Assembly (NCBI RefSeq): GCF_000381125.1
Contig: NZ_KB905929.1
Span: 153,126 to 217,125 of the forward strand
DNA: 64,000 nucleotides
Source of the DNA: Caldimonas manganoxidans ATCC BAA-369
GTDB lineage: Bacteria; Pseudomonadota; Gammaproteobacteria; Burkholderiales; Burkholderiaceae_C
Direction of reading: 5' to 3'
Shown here: positions 10,428 through 20,537 of the stretch, piece after piece
Numbering within the stretch: the stretch's first letter is position 1
How the letters are laid out: each line of letters opens with the position of its first letter
Program-made: the position numbers and the translations under genes
Notes under the pieces: generated by a model
The model's database searches: none
Told to the model about the DNA's origin: nothing
Seen by the model: the letters and a program-made list of their open reading frames with translations, nothing else

Positions 10428-11945
10428 ATGTGCGGCATCGTGGGCGTCATTTCGAAGGCGCCGGTCAACCAGCTCATTTATGACGCGCTGCTGCTGCTGC
10501 AGCATCGTGGCCAAGACGCCGCGGGCATCGTCACCGCGATGGACACCAAGTTTTTCATGCACAAGGCCCGCGGCATGGTGCGCGACGTCTTCCGCACCCG
10601 CAACATGCGGGCACTGCCCGGCACCGTGGGTTTGGGTCAAGTGCGTTACCCCACGGCGGGCAATGCCTACAGCGAGGAGGAGGCACAACCCTTCTACGTG
10701 AACGCGCCGTTTGGCTTGGTGCTCGCGCACAACGGGAACCTCACCAATGCCCATGCGTTGCGCAAAGAGCTTTTTGCCATCGATCGACGTCATCTGAACA
10801 CCGAGAGCGACTCTGAAGTCTTGCTCAACGTGCTGGCCCATGAGCTGGAGCTGGCCGCGCGTGAATTGCCGCTGACGCCGGAGGAAATCTTCAAGGCCGT
10901 GCGAGGTGTGCACAAGCGCATCAAGGGCTCTTATGCGGTGGTCTGCCTGATTGCCGGCCATGGCTTGCTGGCCTTCCGCGACCCATATGGCATTCGCCCG
11001 CTGTGTTACGGGCAGGCCGACCTGCCAGAAGGCACCGAGTGGATGGTGGCCAGCGAGTCGGTGGCGCTCGAAGGCACCGGTCATCGATTCGTCCGCGACG
11101 TGGCGCCGGGCGAGGCGATCTTCATCGACCTCGAGGGGCAGGTGCATGCACAGCAATGCGCCGAGCGTCCCAGTTTGAATCCATGTGTTTTCGAGTTCGT
11201 GTACTTGGCGCGTCCGGATTCCGTGATCGACGGCATTTCGGTGTATCAGGCGCGGCTCAACATGGGCGAGACGCTGGCCCAACGTGTCATCTCGACCATG
11301 CCACCCAGCGAGATCGACGTGGTCATTCCGATTCCGGAGTCCAGTCGTCCCTCGGCCATGCAACTCGCGCAGAAAATCGGAAAGCCCTATCGGGAAGGTT
11401 TCGTGAAGAACCGTTACGTGGGGCGCACCTTCATCATGCCGGGGCAGGCGGTGCGTCGCAAATCGGTGCGCCAAAAGCTCAATGCGATGCCGCAGGAGTT
11501 CAAAGGCCGCAACGTGCTGCTGGTGGACGATTCCATCGTGCGAGGCAACACCTCCCGTGAAATCGTGCAGATGGCCCGTGAAGCCGGTGCGCGCCGGGTC
11601 TACATGGCTTCGGCGGCGCCGCCGGTGCGCTATCCGAATGTCTATGGGATCGACATGCCCACCAAGAGCGAGCTGATCGCGCACGGCCGCAGCATCGAAG
11701 AAATTCGTGAGTTCATTGGCGCCGATGCGTTGATCTACCAAGACGTGGCGGCCATGAAGAAGGCAGTGGGTTCGCTGAACCCCCGGATCGACGGCCTGGA
11801 GGCTTCCTGTTTCGACGGCCACTACATCACTGGCGATGTCAGCGCCGAGGACTTCGCGGCCATCGAGACCCAACGGACCTCGCAGGGTGAGGACGAAGAG
11901 CCTGGGCGCACCCGCTTGGCGCTGCAAAGTTCGGACGAGGCTTGA
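10428..11945 (+). CDS. purF: Amidophosphoribosyltransferase
   Basis: First committed step of purine synthesis: PRPP plus glutamine gives phosphoribosylamine. The protein starts MCGIVGV, so Cys2 becomes the N-terminal nucleophile of the class II glutamine amidotransferase domain. The C-terminal phosphoribosyltransferase domain has the PRPP loop [12 protein letters not shown]. 505 residues, a typical length. GGAAGG lies upstream of the ATG. Confidence 0.97.
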   Translation: MCGIVGVISKAPVNQLIYDALLLLQHRGQDAAGIVTAMDTKFFMHKARGMVRDVFRTRNMRALPGTVGLGQVRYPTAGNAYSEEEAQPFYVNAPFGLVLAHNGNLTNAHALRKELFAIDRRHLNTESDSEVLLNVLAHELELAARELPLTPEEIFKAVRGVHKRIKGSYAVVCLIAGHGLLAFRDPYGIRPLCYGQADLPEGTEWMVASESVALEGTGHRFVRDVAPGEAIFIDLEGQVHAQQCAERPSLNPCVFEFVYLARPDSVIDGISVYQARLNMGETLAQRVISTMPPSEIDVVIPIPESSRPSAMQLAQKIGKPYREGFVKNRYVGRTFIMPGQAVRRKSVRQKLNAMPQEFKGRNVLLVDDSIVRGNTSREIVQMAREAGARRVYMASAAPPVRYPNVYGIDMPTKSELIAHGRSIEEIREFIGADALIYQDVAAMKKAVGSLNPRIDGLEASCFDGHYITGDVSAEDFAAIETQRTSQGEDEEPGRTRLALQSSDEA

Positions 11946-11955
11946 AGGGGCGACG

Positions 11956-13200
11956 ATGAGCGACAAGCCTGGCATCCCTCGTGTGGATCTGCCCCTCGAT
12001 GCCCGCCTAGACACTTTGGCCGTGCGCGAGGGGCTGCCCGCCACGCCCTGGGGCGAAAACTCCGAGGCGCTGTTCCTCACCAGCAGCTTCGTGCACCCGG
12101 ATGCGGCCACCGCGGCTGCACGGTTTGCCAATGAGGAAGAAGCTTTTGTCTATACCCGCTTCACCAATCCCACCACGATGATGATGGAGCGGCGCCTGGC
12201 CGCTTTGGAAGGGGCCGAGGCCTGCATCGCCACCTCCAGTGGCATGGCTGCCATCTTGCTGCTCGTGATGGGCCTGCTCAAGGCGGGGGACCACATCATT
12301 TGCTCGCAAAGCGTCTTTGGCTCGACCATCAAGCTGCTGGGCGGGGACATGGCCAAGTTCGGCGTCGAGACCACGTTCGTGTCACAGACCGACGTGGATC
12401 AATGGCGTGCGGCGCTCAGACCCCAGACCAAGCTGCTCTTTGCCGAGACGCCCACCAACCCGCTCACCGAAGCCTGCGACATTGCTGCGCTGGCAGATAT
12501 CGCTCATGCCGCCGGCGCCTGGCTGGCCGTGGACAATTGCTTTTGCTCGCCGGCGCTGCAGCAGCCCCTGCGGTGGGGCGCCGACTTCGTGATCCACTCG
12601 GGCACCAAGTACCTCGATGGCCAAGGCCGCGTCATTGCGGGGGCCATCTGCGGGCCGCAGGCCGAGATCGAGGGCAAGCTCGTGCCTTTGATGCGTAGCG
12701 CTGGCATGTGCCTGTCGCCTTTCAATGCCTGGGTGGTGCTCAAGGGCATGGAGACACTGTCCATCCGTATGAAGGCGCAAAGCGAGCGTGCTTTGGCGCT
12801 GGCCCAATGGCTCGAAGCGCACCCGCAGGTCGAGCGCGTTTACTACCCGGGCCTGGCCTCGCACCCGCAGCACGAGCTGGCCATGCGCCAGCAAAACGGC
12901 CTGGGCGGGGCGGTGCTGTCCTTCATCGTCAAAGGCCAGGCCCAAGGGGGGGCCGAGCTGGCGCGCAAGCGTGCCTTCCACGTGATCGACAGTACCCGTA
13001 TCTGCTCGATCACCGCCAATCTGGGCGATACCAAGACCACCATCACCCATCCGTCCAGCACCTCACACGGACGCCTGAGCGAAGAGCAGCGCTTGGCTGC
13101 TGGCATCACCCAAGGCTTGATCCGCGTGGCCGTGGGACTGGACGACGTCGAAGACCTCAAGGCCGATCTGCAGCGCGGCCTCGACACTCTGACCGCATGA
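11956..13200 (+). CDS. metZ: O-succinylhomoserine sulfhydrylase
   Basis: PLP enzyme of the Cys/Met-metabolism family that makes homocysteine directly with sulfide. 414 residues; the PLP lysine is in [12 protein letters not shown]. The fully open frame begins earlier inside purF, but the conserved N-terminus starts at the ATG at 11956, 10 bases after the purF stop. The purF-metZ pair is typical of betaproteobacteria. A related gamma-synthase function cannot be fully excluded from sequence alone. The stop overlaps the gltX start (ATGA). Confidence 0.9.
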   Translation: MSDKPGIPRVDLPLDARLDTLAVREGLPATPWGENSEALFLTSSFVHPDAATAAARFANEEEAFVYTRFTNPTTMMMERRLAALEGAEACIATSSGMAAILLLVMGLLKAGDHIICSQSVFGSTIKLLGGDMAKFGVETTFVSQTDVDQWRAALRPQTKLLFAETPTNPLTEACDIAALADIAHAAGAWLAVDNCFCSPALQQPLRWGADFVIHSGTKYLDGQGRVIAGAICGPQAEIEGKLVPLMRSAGMCLSPFNAWVVLKGMETLSIRMKAQSERALALAQWLEAHPQVERVYYPGLASHPQHELAMRQQNGLGGAVLSFIVKGQAQGGAELARKRAFHVIDSTRICSITANLGDTKTTITHPSSTSHGRLSEEQRLAAGITQGLIRVAVGLDDVEDLKADLQRGLDTLTA

Positions 13201-14585
13201 CCCAAGTTCGCACCCGCTTTGCCCCGTCTCCGACGGGCTTCATCCACCTGGGCAACATCCGCTCGGCGCTGTATCCCTGGGCCTTCGCGCGGGCCAACCA
13301 GGGCGTGTTCATCCTGCGCATCGAGGACACCGACCTGGAGCGTTCGTCTCAGGCCGCCGTCGATGTCATCCTCGAAAGCATGAAGTGGCTGGGGCTGGAC
13401 CCCGATGAAGGCCCCTATTTCCAAATGCAGCGCATGGACCGCTACAAGGCCGTGATCGCGCAGATGTTGGAGCAAGGCCTGGCCTACCGCTGCTACATGA
13501 CCCCGGCCGAGCTGGATGCGCTGCGCGAGCGCCAGATGGCAGCCAAGCAAAAGCCGCGCTACGACGGCACGTGGCGCCCCGAGCCTGGCAAGACCTTGCC
13601 GCCGGTGCCCGAAGGGGTGCAGCCGGTGATTCGTTTCAAAAACCCGATCGGCGGGGCAGTGGTATGGGATGACAAGGTCAAGGGCCGCATCTCGATCAGC
13701 AACGACGAGCTGGACGATCTGGTGATCGCTCGACCGGACGGCACGCCCACCTACAACTTCTGCGTGGTGGTGGATGACATCGACATGGGCATCACCCATG
13801 TGATCCGGGGCGATGACCATGTGAACAACACGCCGCGTCAGATCAACATCTTCCGAGCGCTTGGCAAAGAGCCTCCGGTGTACGCGCACCTGCCTACCGT
13901 GCTCAATGAGCGGGGCGAGAAGATGAGCAAGCGCAACGGGGCCAAGCCCGTGACGCAGTATCGTGACGAAGGCTACCTGCCCGATGCGATGATCAATTAC
14001 CTCGCGCGCCTGGGGTGGAGCCATGGCGATGACGAGATCTTCACGCGCGAGCAGTTCTTGCAGTGGTTCGACCTGGATCACTTGGGCAAGAGCGCGGGCC
14101 AGTTCGACGAAGCCAAGCTGCGCTGGGTGAATGCCCAGCACCTGAAGATGACCGAGGATGCCAAGCTCGTGCCGCTGGTGCGGCAGCAGCTGGCCCGGCT
14201 GGGACTGTCGGCCAACGATGATGCGAAGCTGGCCCGCATGTGCGGCTTGTTCAAAGACCGCTGCAGCACCACGGTGGAGCTGGCCCAGTGGTTGGCGATG
14301 TACTTTGCGCCGGTGCAGCCCAGCGCGGAAGACATGGCGGCCCATGTGACCGAGGCCGTCAAACCCGCGTTGCAATCGCTGCGCGAAAAGCTCGCCACGG
14401 TGACCTGGGAGAAGGCTGCCCTGCAGCAGGCGATCAAAGACACCATCGCTGCCCATGGCTTGAAGATGCCCCAGTTGGCCATTCCCGTGCGTGTGCTGGT
14501 GTGCGGCCGTGCGCAGACGCCGTCGATCGATGCGGTGCTCGAACTTTTCGATCGATCCACCGTGCTCGACCGCTTGCAAGTCTGA
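13197..14585 (+). CDS. gltX: Glutamyl-tRNA synthetase
   Basis: Class I aminoacyl-tRNA synthetase of 462 residues. The HIGH-type motif is [11 protein letters not shown] and the KMSKS-type motif is EKMSKRNG. The start at 13197 overlaps metZ. A tRNA operon that includes tRNA-Glu follows immediately, which places the enzyme next to its own substrate gene. Confidence 0.97.
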   Translation: MTQVRTRFAPSPTGFIHLGNIRSALYPWAFARANQGVFILRIEDTDLERSSQAAVDVILESMKWLGLDPDEGPYFQMQRMDRYKAVIAQMLEQGLAYRCYMTPAELDALRERQMAAKQKPRYDGTWRPEPGKTLPPVPEGVQPVIRFKNPIGGAVVWDDKVKGRISISNDELDDLVIARPDGTPTYNFCVVVDDIDMGITHVIRGDDHVNNTPRQINIFRALGKEPPVYAHLPTVLNERGEKMSKRNGAKPVTQYRDEGYLPDAMINYLARLGWSHGDDEIFTREQFLQWFDLDHLGKSAGQFDEAKLRWVNAQHLKMTEDAKLVPLVRQQLARLGLSANDDAKLARMCGLFKDRCSTTVELAQWLAMYFAPVQPSAEDMAAHVTEAVKPALQSLREKLATVTWEKAALQQAIKDTIAAHGLKMPQLAIPVRVLVCGRAQTPSIDAVLELFDRSTVLDRLQV

Positions 14586-14603
14586 GAATTTTCGGTTTAT
14601 ACT
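14574..14603 (+). promoter_or_regulatory. Promoter of the tRNA operon
   Basis: TTGCAA (14574-14579) and TATACT (14598-14603) are separated by 18 bases. They span the last codons of gltX and lie about 60 bases before tRNA-Ala. Sequence match only. Confidence 0.6.
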
Positions 14604-14664
14604 TTCGTTCTCGCTTGAACGGCGCGACAAAAAAGAAATCAGCAATGATTTCTGAAGCCTCGAT

Positions 14665-14740
<76 letters not shown>

Positions 14741-14778
14741 AGTCAGGCGGCGTGCGGTTCAAGTGGACGAAGATTTCA

Positions 14779-14854
14779 GTCCCCTTCGTCTAGAGGCCTA
14801 GGACACGACCCTTTCACGGTTGTAACAGGGGTTCGAATCCCCTAGGGGACGCCA
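14779..14854 (+). tRNA. tRNA-Glu (anticodon UUC)
   Basis: 76 bases with encoded CCA. Acceptor stem GTCCCCT/AGGGGAC; anticodon stem CGACC/GGTTG with loop CTTTCAC gives anticodon TTC. The T-arm is AGGGGTTCGAATCCCCT. Confidence 0.97.
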
Positions 14855-14902
14855 AGTTTGGCGGTGCTTGTCGCAGCGATGCGAAAAACCCGCTACCGAC
14901 GC

Positions 14903-14979
14903 GGAGTGGTAGTTCAGTCGGTTAGAATACCGGCCTGTCACGCCGGGGGTCGCGGGTTCGAGTCCCGTCCACTCCGCCA
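14903..14979 (+). tRNA. tRNA-Asp (anticodon GUC)
   Basis: 77 bases with encoded CCA. Acceptor stem GGAGTGG/CCACTCC; anticodon stem CCGGC/GCCGG with loop CTGTCAC gives anticodon GTC. The T-arm is CGCGGGTTCGAGTCCCGT. Confidence 0.97.
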
Positions 14980-14991
14980 ATGTTTGACGCC

Positions 14992-15026
14992 ACGGGGCAA
15001 GCACGATCAGTGCTTGCCCCGTTTTC
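14992..15026 (+). terminator. Terminator of the tRNA operon
   Basis: A perfect 13-bp stem, ACGGGGCAAGCAC (14992-15004) with GTGCTTGCCCCGT (15010-15022), has loop GATCA and is followed by a T-rich stretch. Confidence 0.92.
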
Positions 15027-15297
15027 ATTTGAGAGGCCAAAGGGTCTTTCCGTAGGCAGGTTTGCAGCGATGGGCATGTCGGTGAGGGCATCGAGCCGTG
15101 GTGATGCAGCGATCGGGGCCGAATCCAGGGCCGGCGTGCGCCAGCCATGGCGCATGGCGCGTGCCTTGGGCGTCGTCTGCCTAGGCTTCGGCCTTGGCGT
15201 GTGACATCATGGGCTGCCCTCTTGGCCACGCCAGCAATGCTGTGTGCCAGCCGCCGTCGGGCTCGTTCGATTCCCGCTCAACCCTTGATCTTCCGAC
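15027..15297. other. Gene-free stretch
   Basis: Between the tRNA terminator and the symporter gene I see no convincing coding frame, RNA gene, repeat or strong promoter. Short open frames here lack family features and start sites. Confidence 0.6.
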
Positions 15298-16770
15298 ATG
15301 AACGCCTTGCTGATCGCTTTCGTGGTGTTGTACTTGCTGGCCACCTTGGCCCTGGGGGTGTGGGCGGGCACGCGCATCCATGACACCCGCGACTTCGCCG
15401 TGGCTGGCCGAAGCCTGCCCTTGATCATGGTGGTGACCACGACATTTGCCACTTGGTTCGGCGCCGAGACGGTGATGGGCATCCCGGCCAAGTTCATCCA
15501 GGGCGGGCTGCATGCCATCGTTGAAGATCCTTTTGGGGCAGGGCTGTGTCTGGTGTTGGTCGGCGCGTTTTTTGCCGGCAAGCTGTATCGCTTGAACCTG
15601 CTGACCATTGGCGACTTTTACCGTCGCCGGTATGGCAAGGGCGTAGAGGTGTTCTGCTCTGCGGCCATCATTCTGAGTTATCTCGGATGGGTGGCTGCGC
15701 AGATCACGGCCTTGGGCCTGGTGTTTTCGGTGTTGACGCAAGGCGCGATGAGCGAGACGGCAGGCATGATCGTCGGGACGCTGGCGGTGTTGATCTATGT
15801 GGTGATCGGCGGATTCTTGGCGGTGGCCTGGACCGACTTCATCCAGATGATCGTGTTGGTGCTGGGTCTGTCGGCCATTGCGCTGTTTTCGGCCGATTTG
15901 GCCGGTGGCGCTGCCGCGGTGATGGAGGTGGCCCGTTCGCGCGAGTTGTTGCACATCTGGCCGCAGCCGAACTTTACCGACGTGGCGATGTTCGTCGGTG
16001 CGGCGCTGACGATGATGCTGGGCTCGATTCCGCAGCAAGACGTGTTTCAGCGCGTGATGTCGGCCAAGGACGAGCGCACCGCGCGGCGTGGCGCGGTCAT
16101 TGGCGGGGTGAGTTACATCCTGTTTGCGGCCGTGCCGATGTTCATCGTCTGCGCGGCAGTGGCCGTGATGGGACAGCAGGCGCTGGATCTGGCCCAGGAG
16201 GACTATCAAAAGCTGCTGCCGACGTTTGTGCTGACGCACATGCCGCTGGTGATGCAGATCTTGTTCTTCGGCGCGTTGCTGTCAGCCATCAAAAGCACGT
16301 CTTCGGCGACGCTGTTGGCGCCGACGACCAGCTTCGTCGAGAACATCTTGAAAAACTTGCGCCCCGAAATGAGTGACCGCGAGCAGCTCTTGGCCATGCG
16401 GTGGACCTTGGTGATCTTTGCCGCCTTGGTTCTGACTTATGCGATCGCCATGGAGGGCACCTCGATTTACGAACTGGTGTCCTCGGCCTATCAGATCACC
16501 TTGGTTGGGGCCTTCGTGCCCTTGGTGTGTGGTCTGTATTGGCGGCGGGCCAGCACGCAGGGTGCCATCGTCAGCCTGGCAGCCGGCATCGGCACTTGGG
16601 TGCTGTTCCTGCCGCAGGTCAGCCGTCTGGGGACGGTGTTCCCCGGGCAGTTGGCCGGTCTGCTGGCGGGTTTGGCGGGCATGGTGGTCGGCTCTTTGGC
16701 GCCGCAGTGGCTGCGCAACCGGCACGATCCCGTCGGTGAGGTGGCCGCCGCACCGTCGTCAACGCACTGA
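15298..16770 (+). CDS. Sodium:solute symporter (SSS) family transporter
   Basis: Polytopic inner-membrane protein of 490 residues with about 13 hydrophobic helices. SSS features include AGRSLPLIMVVTT near the first helices, TWFGAETVMGIP, and the central YVVIGGFLAVAWTDFIQ. It should import an organic solute with Na+. The substrate is not evident; proline, pantothenate or organic-acid carriers belong to the same family. It converges with the lysR gene, with only a few bases between them. Confidence 0.88.
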   Translation: MNALLIAFVVLYLLATLALGVWAGTRIHDTRDFAVAGRSLPLIMVVTTTFATWFGAETVMGIPAKFIQGGLHAIVEDPFGAGLCLVLVGAFFAGKLYRLNLLTIGDFYRRRYGKGVEVFCSAAIILSYLGWVAAQITALGLVFSVLTQGAMSETAGMIVGTLAVLIYVVIGGFLAVAWTDFIQMIVLVLGLSAIALFSADLAGGAAAVMEVARSRELLHIWPQPNFTDVAMFVGAALTMMLGSIPQQDVFQRVMSAKDERTARRGAVIGGVSYILFAAVPMFIVCAAVAVMGQQALDLAQEDYQKLLPTFVLTHMPLVMQILFFGALLSAIKSTSSATLLAPTTSFVENILKNLRPEMSDREQLLAMRWTLVIFAALVLTYAIAMEGTSIYELVSSAYQITLVGAFVPLVCGLYWRRASTQGAIVSLAAGIGTWVLFLPQVSRLGTVFPGQLAGLLAGLAGMVVGSLAPQWLRNRHDPVGEVAAAPSSTH

Positions 16771-16775
16771 AGGGC

Positions 16776-17702
16776 TCACATCAGCAGGTCGGCCTTGTGC
16801 GCCAGGGCCGTGCGTAAGTAGTCGACGAAGGCACGCACCCGCGCCGAGGTTTGGTGGCGAGGGGGATACACCGCGTAAATGTCGGCCTCCGGCGTGCTGT
16901 ACTGCGCCAGCACTTGAACCAGCCGGCCGCTGCGCAAATAGCGTTCGATGTCCCACTGGGCACGCATCAGAATGCCATGACCGTCCAGAGCCCAGTTCAC
17001 CGCGATTTCGCCATCGTTGGTGGTGAGGTTGCCGCGGATCTTCACCGTCTCGGTGCGCAGATGGCCTGCACGCACGCTGGTGAGTTTCCACACGCCGTAG
17101 GCCAATTCACCTTGCCGGATGCCGATGCAGTTGTGGCGGACCAAGTCTTGCGGGGTTTTGGGCACCCCGTGCTTTTGCAGATAAGCCGGACTGGCACATA
17201 GCAATCTGCGATTGGGCGCCAAGTAGTGCGCGATCAGCCGGGCATCTGGGGGGGCGCCGAAGCGGATGCACACATCGTAGGCGTCTTCGGACGGTGGCGG
17301 CGGATCGACCGATAGTTGCAGTTGGACCTCGACGTCGGGGTATTTGCGAACGAACCGGGAAATCAGGGGGGCCACATGGCTGCGCCCAAAGCCCAGCGTG
17401 GCATTGACGCGCAGCAACCCTTTGGGGGTTTGTTTGCTCATCCCCAGGAGCTGCTCCATGCTGTCGATCTCCGACAAGATGCGACGCGCGTGTTCCAGGT
17501 AGAGCTCGCCTTCGGGCGTGAGGCTCATGCGGCGCGTGGTTCGGTTGATCAGCTTGACGCCCAATCTGGCTTCGATGAGGGCCAGATGTTTGCTCACCGC
17601 AGGGGTGGTGATGCCCAGCTCGCGCGCGGCGGCACTGAGGCTGCCGGCACGGGCCAGGGTGCTGAAGAACCCAAGATCGGACGCTTGAACCACTTTGGGC
17701 AT
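16776..17702 (-). CDS. LysR-family transcriptional regulator
   Basis: 308 residues from the ATG at 17702 (MPKVVQASDLGFF), which fits the LysR N-terminus; the open frame extends 22 codons further upstream. The winged HTH spans about residues 5-65 (SLSAAARELGITTPAVSKHL) and is followed by an effector-binding domain of periplasmic-binding fold. It is transcribed divergently from the tartrate dehydrogenase gene 123 bases away, so it probably controls that gene and the Bug gene in response to a dicarboxylate. The inducer is inferred only from context. Confidence 0.9.
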   Translation of the reverse strand: MPKVVQASDLGFFSTLARAGSLSAAARELGITTPAVSKHLALIEARLGVKLINRTTRRMSLTPEGELYLEHARRILSEIDSMEQLLGMSKQTPKGLLRVNATLGFGRSHVAPLISRFVRKYPDVEVQLQLSVDPPPPSEDAYDVCIRFGAPPDARLIAHYLAPNRRLLCASPAYLQKHGVPKTPQDLVRHNCIGIRQGELAYGVWKLTSVRAGHLRTETVKIRGNLTTNDGEIAVNWALDGHGILMRAQWDIERYLRSGRLVQVLAQYSTPEADIYAVYPPRHQTSARVRAFVDYLRTALAHKADLLM

Positions 17703-17825
17703 GGCGCAGGAGCGTGGCTTGATTGTGAACTTGAAGTAAATGATGCGTTGAGTCGTGCGCGCTCGCAAGGCCGGGCCGGGCTCCTACAGTGACGGTGTCT
17801 CTTCACATCGTTTGCGACATCGGTC

Positions 17826-18905
17826 ATGAAAACCTATGCGATCGCGCTGATTCCCGGCGACGGCATCGGCAAAGAAGTGGTGCCGGCCGGACGTCAGGTG
17901 CTGGAAGCCCTGGCCCGCAGCCGCTCGGATTTGCATTTCGAGTTCGAGCACTTCGACTGGGGGGCGGACTATTACCGCCGGCACGCAGTCATGATGCCGC
18001 ACGACGGGCTGGACCGTCTGCGCGCCAAGGATGCGATTCTGTTTGGCTCGGCTGGGGATCCTGGGGTGCCCGATCACATCACGTTGTGGGGCTTGCGACT
18101 GAGGATCTGCCAAGGATTCGATCAGTATGCCAACGTGCGGCCGACCAGAATCCTGCCAGGCATCGACGCGCCATTGAAGCGTTGCAGTCCGGAAGATCTC
18201 GACTGGGTGATCGTGCGGGAGAACTCCGAGGGCGAGTATTCGGGCGTGGGCGGGCGGGTGCACCAGGGACATCCGATCGAAGCGGCCGTCGATGTGAGCA
18301 TGATGACCCGTGTGGGCGTACAGCGCATCCTGCGCTTTGCGTTTGGCTTGGCGCAATCGCGTCCGCGCAAACAGTTGACGGTGGTCACCAAGAGCAATGC
18401 GCAGCGCCATGCGATGGTGATGTGGGACGAAATCGCCCACGAGGTGGCCGAAGAGTTCCCCGATGTGCGCTGGGACAAGGAGTTGGTCGATGCGATGACG
18501 GCGCGCATGGTCAACAAGCCCGATACCTTGGACACCATCGTGGCGACCAATTTGCATGCGGACATTCTGAGCGACTTGGCTGCCGCTTTGGCGGGCAGCC
18601 TGGGGATCGCGCCAACGGCCAACCTCGACCCGCAGCGTCGTTATCCGTCAATGTTCGAGCCCATCCATGGATCGGCTTTCGACATCATGGGCAAAGGGCT
18701 GGCCAACCCGATCGGCACGTTCTGGTCGGTGGTGATGATGCTCGAACACTTGGGCGAGAACGAGGCAGCGCAGCAGGTGATGCGAGCCATCGAGGCCGTC
18801 ACTTCCGATCCGTCCTTGCACACCGGCGATTTGGGCGGCCATGCGACCACGGCGCAGGTGACCGAAGCGGTGTGTCGCTTCATTCTCGAGCCCGGTCGGC
18901 GATGA
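17826..18905 (+). CDS. ttuC: Tartrate dehydrogenase/decarboxylase-like (TtuC family)
   Basis: Member of the isocitrate/isopropylmalate dehydrogenase superfamily, 359 residues. It has the N-terminal ALIPGDGIGKEV, substrate-site EGEYSGVGGR, metal-site NLHADILSDLAA and the C-terminal FEPIHGSAFDI. The last reads SAFDI where IPM dehydrogenases usually have SAPDI. TtuC enzymes act on L-tartrate, meso-tartrate and D-malate with NAD+ and Mn2+. It is not leuB by context: it lies beside a LysR regulator and a Bug-type binding protein. Confidence 0.85.
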   Translation: MKTYAIALIPGDGIGKEVVPAGRQVLEALARSRSDLHFEFEHFDWGADYYRRHAVMMPHDGLDRLRAKDAILFGSAGDPGVPDHITLWGLRLRICQGFDQYANVRPTRILPGIDAPLKRCSPEDLDWVIVRENSEGEYSGVGGRVHQGHPIEAAVDVSMMTRVGVQRILRFAFGLAQSRPRKQLTVVTKSNAQRHAMVMWDEIAHEVAEEFPDVRWDKELVDAMTARMVNKPDTLDTIVATNLHADILSDLAAALAGSLGIAPTANLDPQRRYPSMFEPIHGSAFDIMGKGLANPIGTFWSVVMMLEHLGENEAAQQVMRAIEAVTSDPSLHTGDLGGHATTAQVTEAVCRFILEPGRR

Positions 18906-19053
18906 GCGCTGGCGGCTGCGCACCGGGGCGTCGTTGCTTCTCGGCCTGCCGAGGCGGGGCGCATTGAGGGCGCACGGAGGGCGGTGTAAGGCTGCGGCAG
19001 AGATCTGTGGCTGCGCCGCCTCGGATTCAACCGTTCGAAGAGGAGACATGGTC

Positions 19054-20028
19054 ATGAAGTCGTTCGTCCGGCTGGGCCTATGCTTGGCCATCGTGGGTCT
19101 GGGGTTGCAAATGGGGGGCGTGCAGGCCCAATCCTGGCCTGCCAAACCGATCACGTTGGTCGTTCCGTTTTCGCCGGGGGGGACGACCGATGTCTTGGCG
19201 CGAGCCTTGGCCGATCGGCTTCAGGGCCCCTTGGGCCAACCTGTGGTGGTGGAAAACAAGCCAGGGGCTGGCGCAACACTGGGAGCGGCGGCCGTGGCGA
19301 GGGCGCCAGCCGATGGCTACACGCTGTTGATGGGGGCGGTGCATCACACGATCGCCACGAGTGTGTACAAGAAGCTGAGCTACAGCTTCGAGCGAGACTT
19401 TGCGCCCATCACCACCGTGGCATTGGTGCCCAATGTGTGGGTGATCAATGCCGCCACGCCTGCGCAGGATGTCAAGTCCATGGTGGAGCTCATTCGCCGG
19501 ACTCAGCCGGCGATGACCTACGGCTCCAATGGCGTTGGCACGTTACAGCACTTGATCGGCACGCAGCTGTCCGAACAATTCGGGGTGAGTTTGACGCATG
19601 TGCCCTACAAGGGCAGCGGCCCGTTGACCACCGATTTGATCGGGGGGCAGGTGCACATGTCGTTCGACACGATCACCCCGGTGCTGCCGCATATCAAGGC
19701 GGGCAAGCTGCGTGCGCTGGCGGTGACCTCCGCCAAGCGGTCGTCGGCGCTGCCCGAGGTCCCGACCCTGGACGAGGCCGCAGTCAAGGGATTCGACATG
19801 GGCACTTGGTTTGGGGTGCTCGCCCCGGCGGCCACGCCCAAGGAGGTGTTGAGCCGGCTGCACCGGGAGATGGTGGCGATCATTCGCTCGCCGGAGTTTG
19901 GCCAGCGCATGCGCGACATCGGCGCCGAACCGATCGGCGACACCAGCGAGGAGATGGCCCAGCGCATCGCAGCGGATACGGCCCGCTATGCGCAGCTGGT
20001 CAAGAAAGCCCGCGTGACGCTGGATTGA
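19054..20028 (+). CDS. Bug-family (TctC-like) extracytoplasmic solute-binding protein
   Basis: 324 residues with an N-terminal signal peptide ending near GVQA and the family start PAKPITLVVPFSPGGTTDVLAR. Bug proteins bind small carboxylates in the periplasm; most genomes of this group carry dozens without dedicated membrane partners, and none is seen here. AGGAG at 19041-19045 fits the ATG at 19054 (8 bases) better than the ATG at 19048 (2 bases). The position behind ttuC suggests tartrate or a related dicarboxylate as ligand; this is inference. Confidence 0.88.
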   Translation: MKSFVRLGLCLAIVGLGLQMGGVQAQSWPAKPITLVVPFSPGGTTDVLARALADRLQGPLGQPVVVENKPGAGATLGAAAVARAPADGYTLLMGAVHHTIATSVYKKLSYSFERDFAPITTVALVPNVWVINAATPAQDVKSMVELIRRTQPAMTYGSNGVGTLQHLIGTQLSEQFGVSLTHVPYKGSGPLTTDLIGGQVHMSFDTITPVLPHIKAGKLRALAVTSAKRSSALPEVPTLDEAAVKGFDMGTWFGVLAPAATPKEVLSRLHREMVAIIRSPEFGQRMRDIGAEPIGDTSEEMAQRIAADTARYAQLVKKARVTLD

Positions 20029-20031
20029 GGG

Positions 20032-20070
20032 GCCCCGCCTGCGCCAAGTGGACGCTGGGCGCGGCGGGGC
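20032..20070. terminator. GC-rich hairpin between converging genes
   Basis: GCCCCGCC-T-GCGCC can pair with GGGCGCGGCGGGGC around 20057-20070. It lacks a T-run on either side, so any bidirectional termination is uncertain. Confidence 0.35.
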
Positions 20071-20073
20071 GGC

Positions 20074-20517
20074 TCAGGCTGAGGGCTTGGTCGGGGCGGC
20101 GCCAGCGGCGTCGATCACCGATTGGGCGGCCCGGAAGCCCTCAATGGCCGCCGGAAAGCCACAGTAGAGGGCCGAGTGCAGCAGTATTTCCTTCAGTTCC
20201 TCGACCGTCACGCCGTTGTTCAGTGCCCCGCGCACATGGCCTTCGAGTTCCTGGCGCTTGCCCAGAGCCACCAGCATGGCCACGGTGATCATGCTGCGCG
20301 TTTTCGGATCGAGGCCGGGGCGGCTCCACACCGTGCCCCAGGCCAGTGCGGTCACGAGTTGCTGCAGTTCGGCGTGAAAGTCGTTGGCGTTGGCAAAGGC
20401 GCGCTCGACGAAGTCGGGGCCCATGACACGTCGTCGCATGGCCAAGCCGTCGCGAAAGGCATCGCGGCTGAGGTTGAGCGTGAGCTCGGCGGTGGCGGGG
20501 TCGGGGATGTGGCTCAT
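20074..20517 (-). CDS. Carboxymuconolactone decarboxylase family protein
   Basis: 147 residues from the ATG at 20517 (MSHIPDPATAEL). It resembles PcaC (gamma-carboxymuconolactone decarboxylase) with DPKTRSMITVAMLVALG and the helical EELKEILLHSALYCGFPAA. Many members act in aromatic-acid degradation or as AhpD-like redox proteins; no CxxC pair is visible, which argues against a peroxidase role. No other protocatechuate genes are next to it, so the substrate is open. Confidence 0.8.
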   Translation of the reverse strand: MSHIPDPATAELTLNLSRDAFRDGLAMRRRVMGPDFVERAFANANDFHAELQQLVTALAWGTVWSRPGLDPKTRSMITVAMLVALGKRQELEGHVRGALNNGVTVEELKEILLHSALYCGFPAAIEGFRAAQSVIDAAGAAPTKPSA

Positions 20518-20537
20518 GGTGCGGGCACGTCGGCAGG

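Noticed and set aside
10368..12131. Open frame of 587 codons antisense to purF
   Set aside because: Explained by purF codon bias; His/Arg-rich shadow without motifs.
12843..14645. Open frame of 600 codons antisense to gltX
   Set aside because: Shadow of gltX; no recognisable domain or start signal.
17826..18905. Annotation as leuB (isopropylmalate dehydrogenase)
   Set aside because: The residue pattern SAFDI and the LysR/Bug context fit the tartrate/D-malate type; leuB in this group normally lies upstream of asd.
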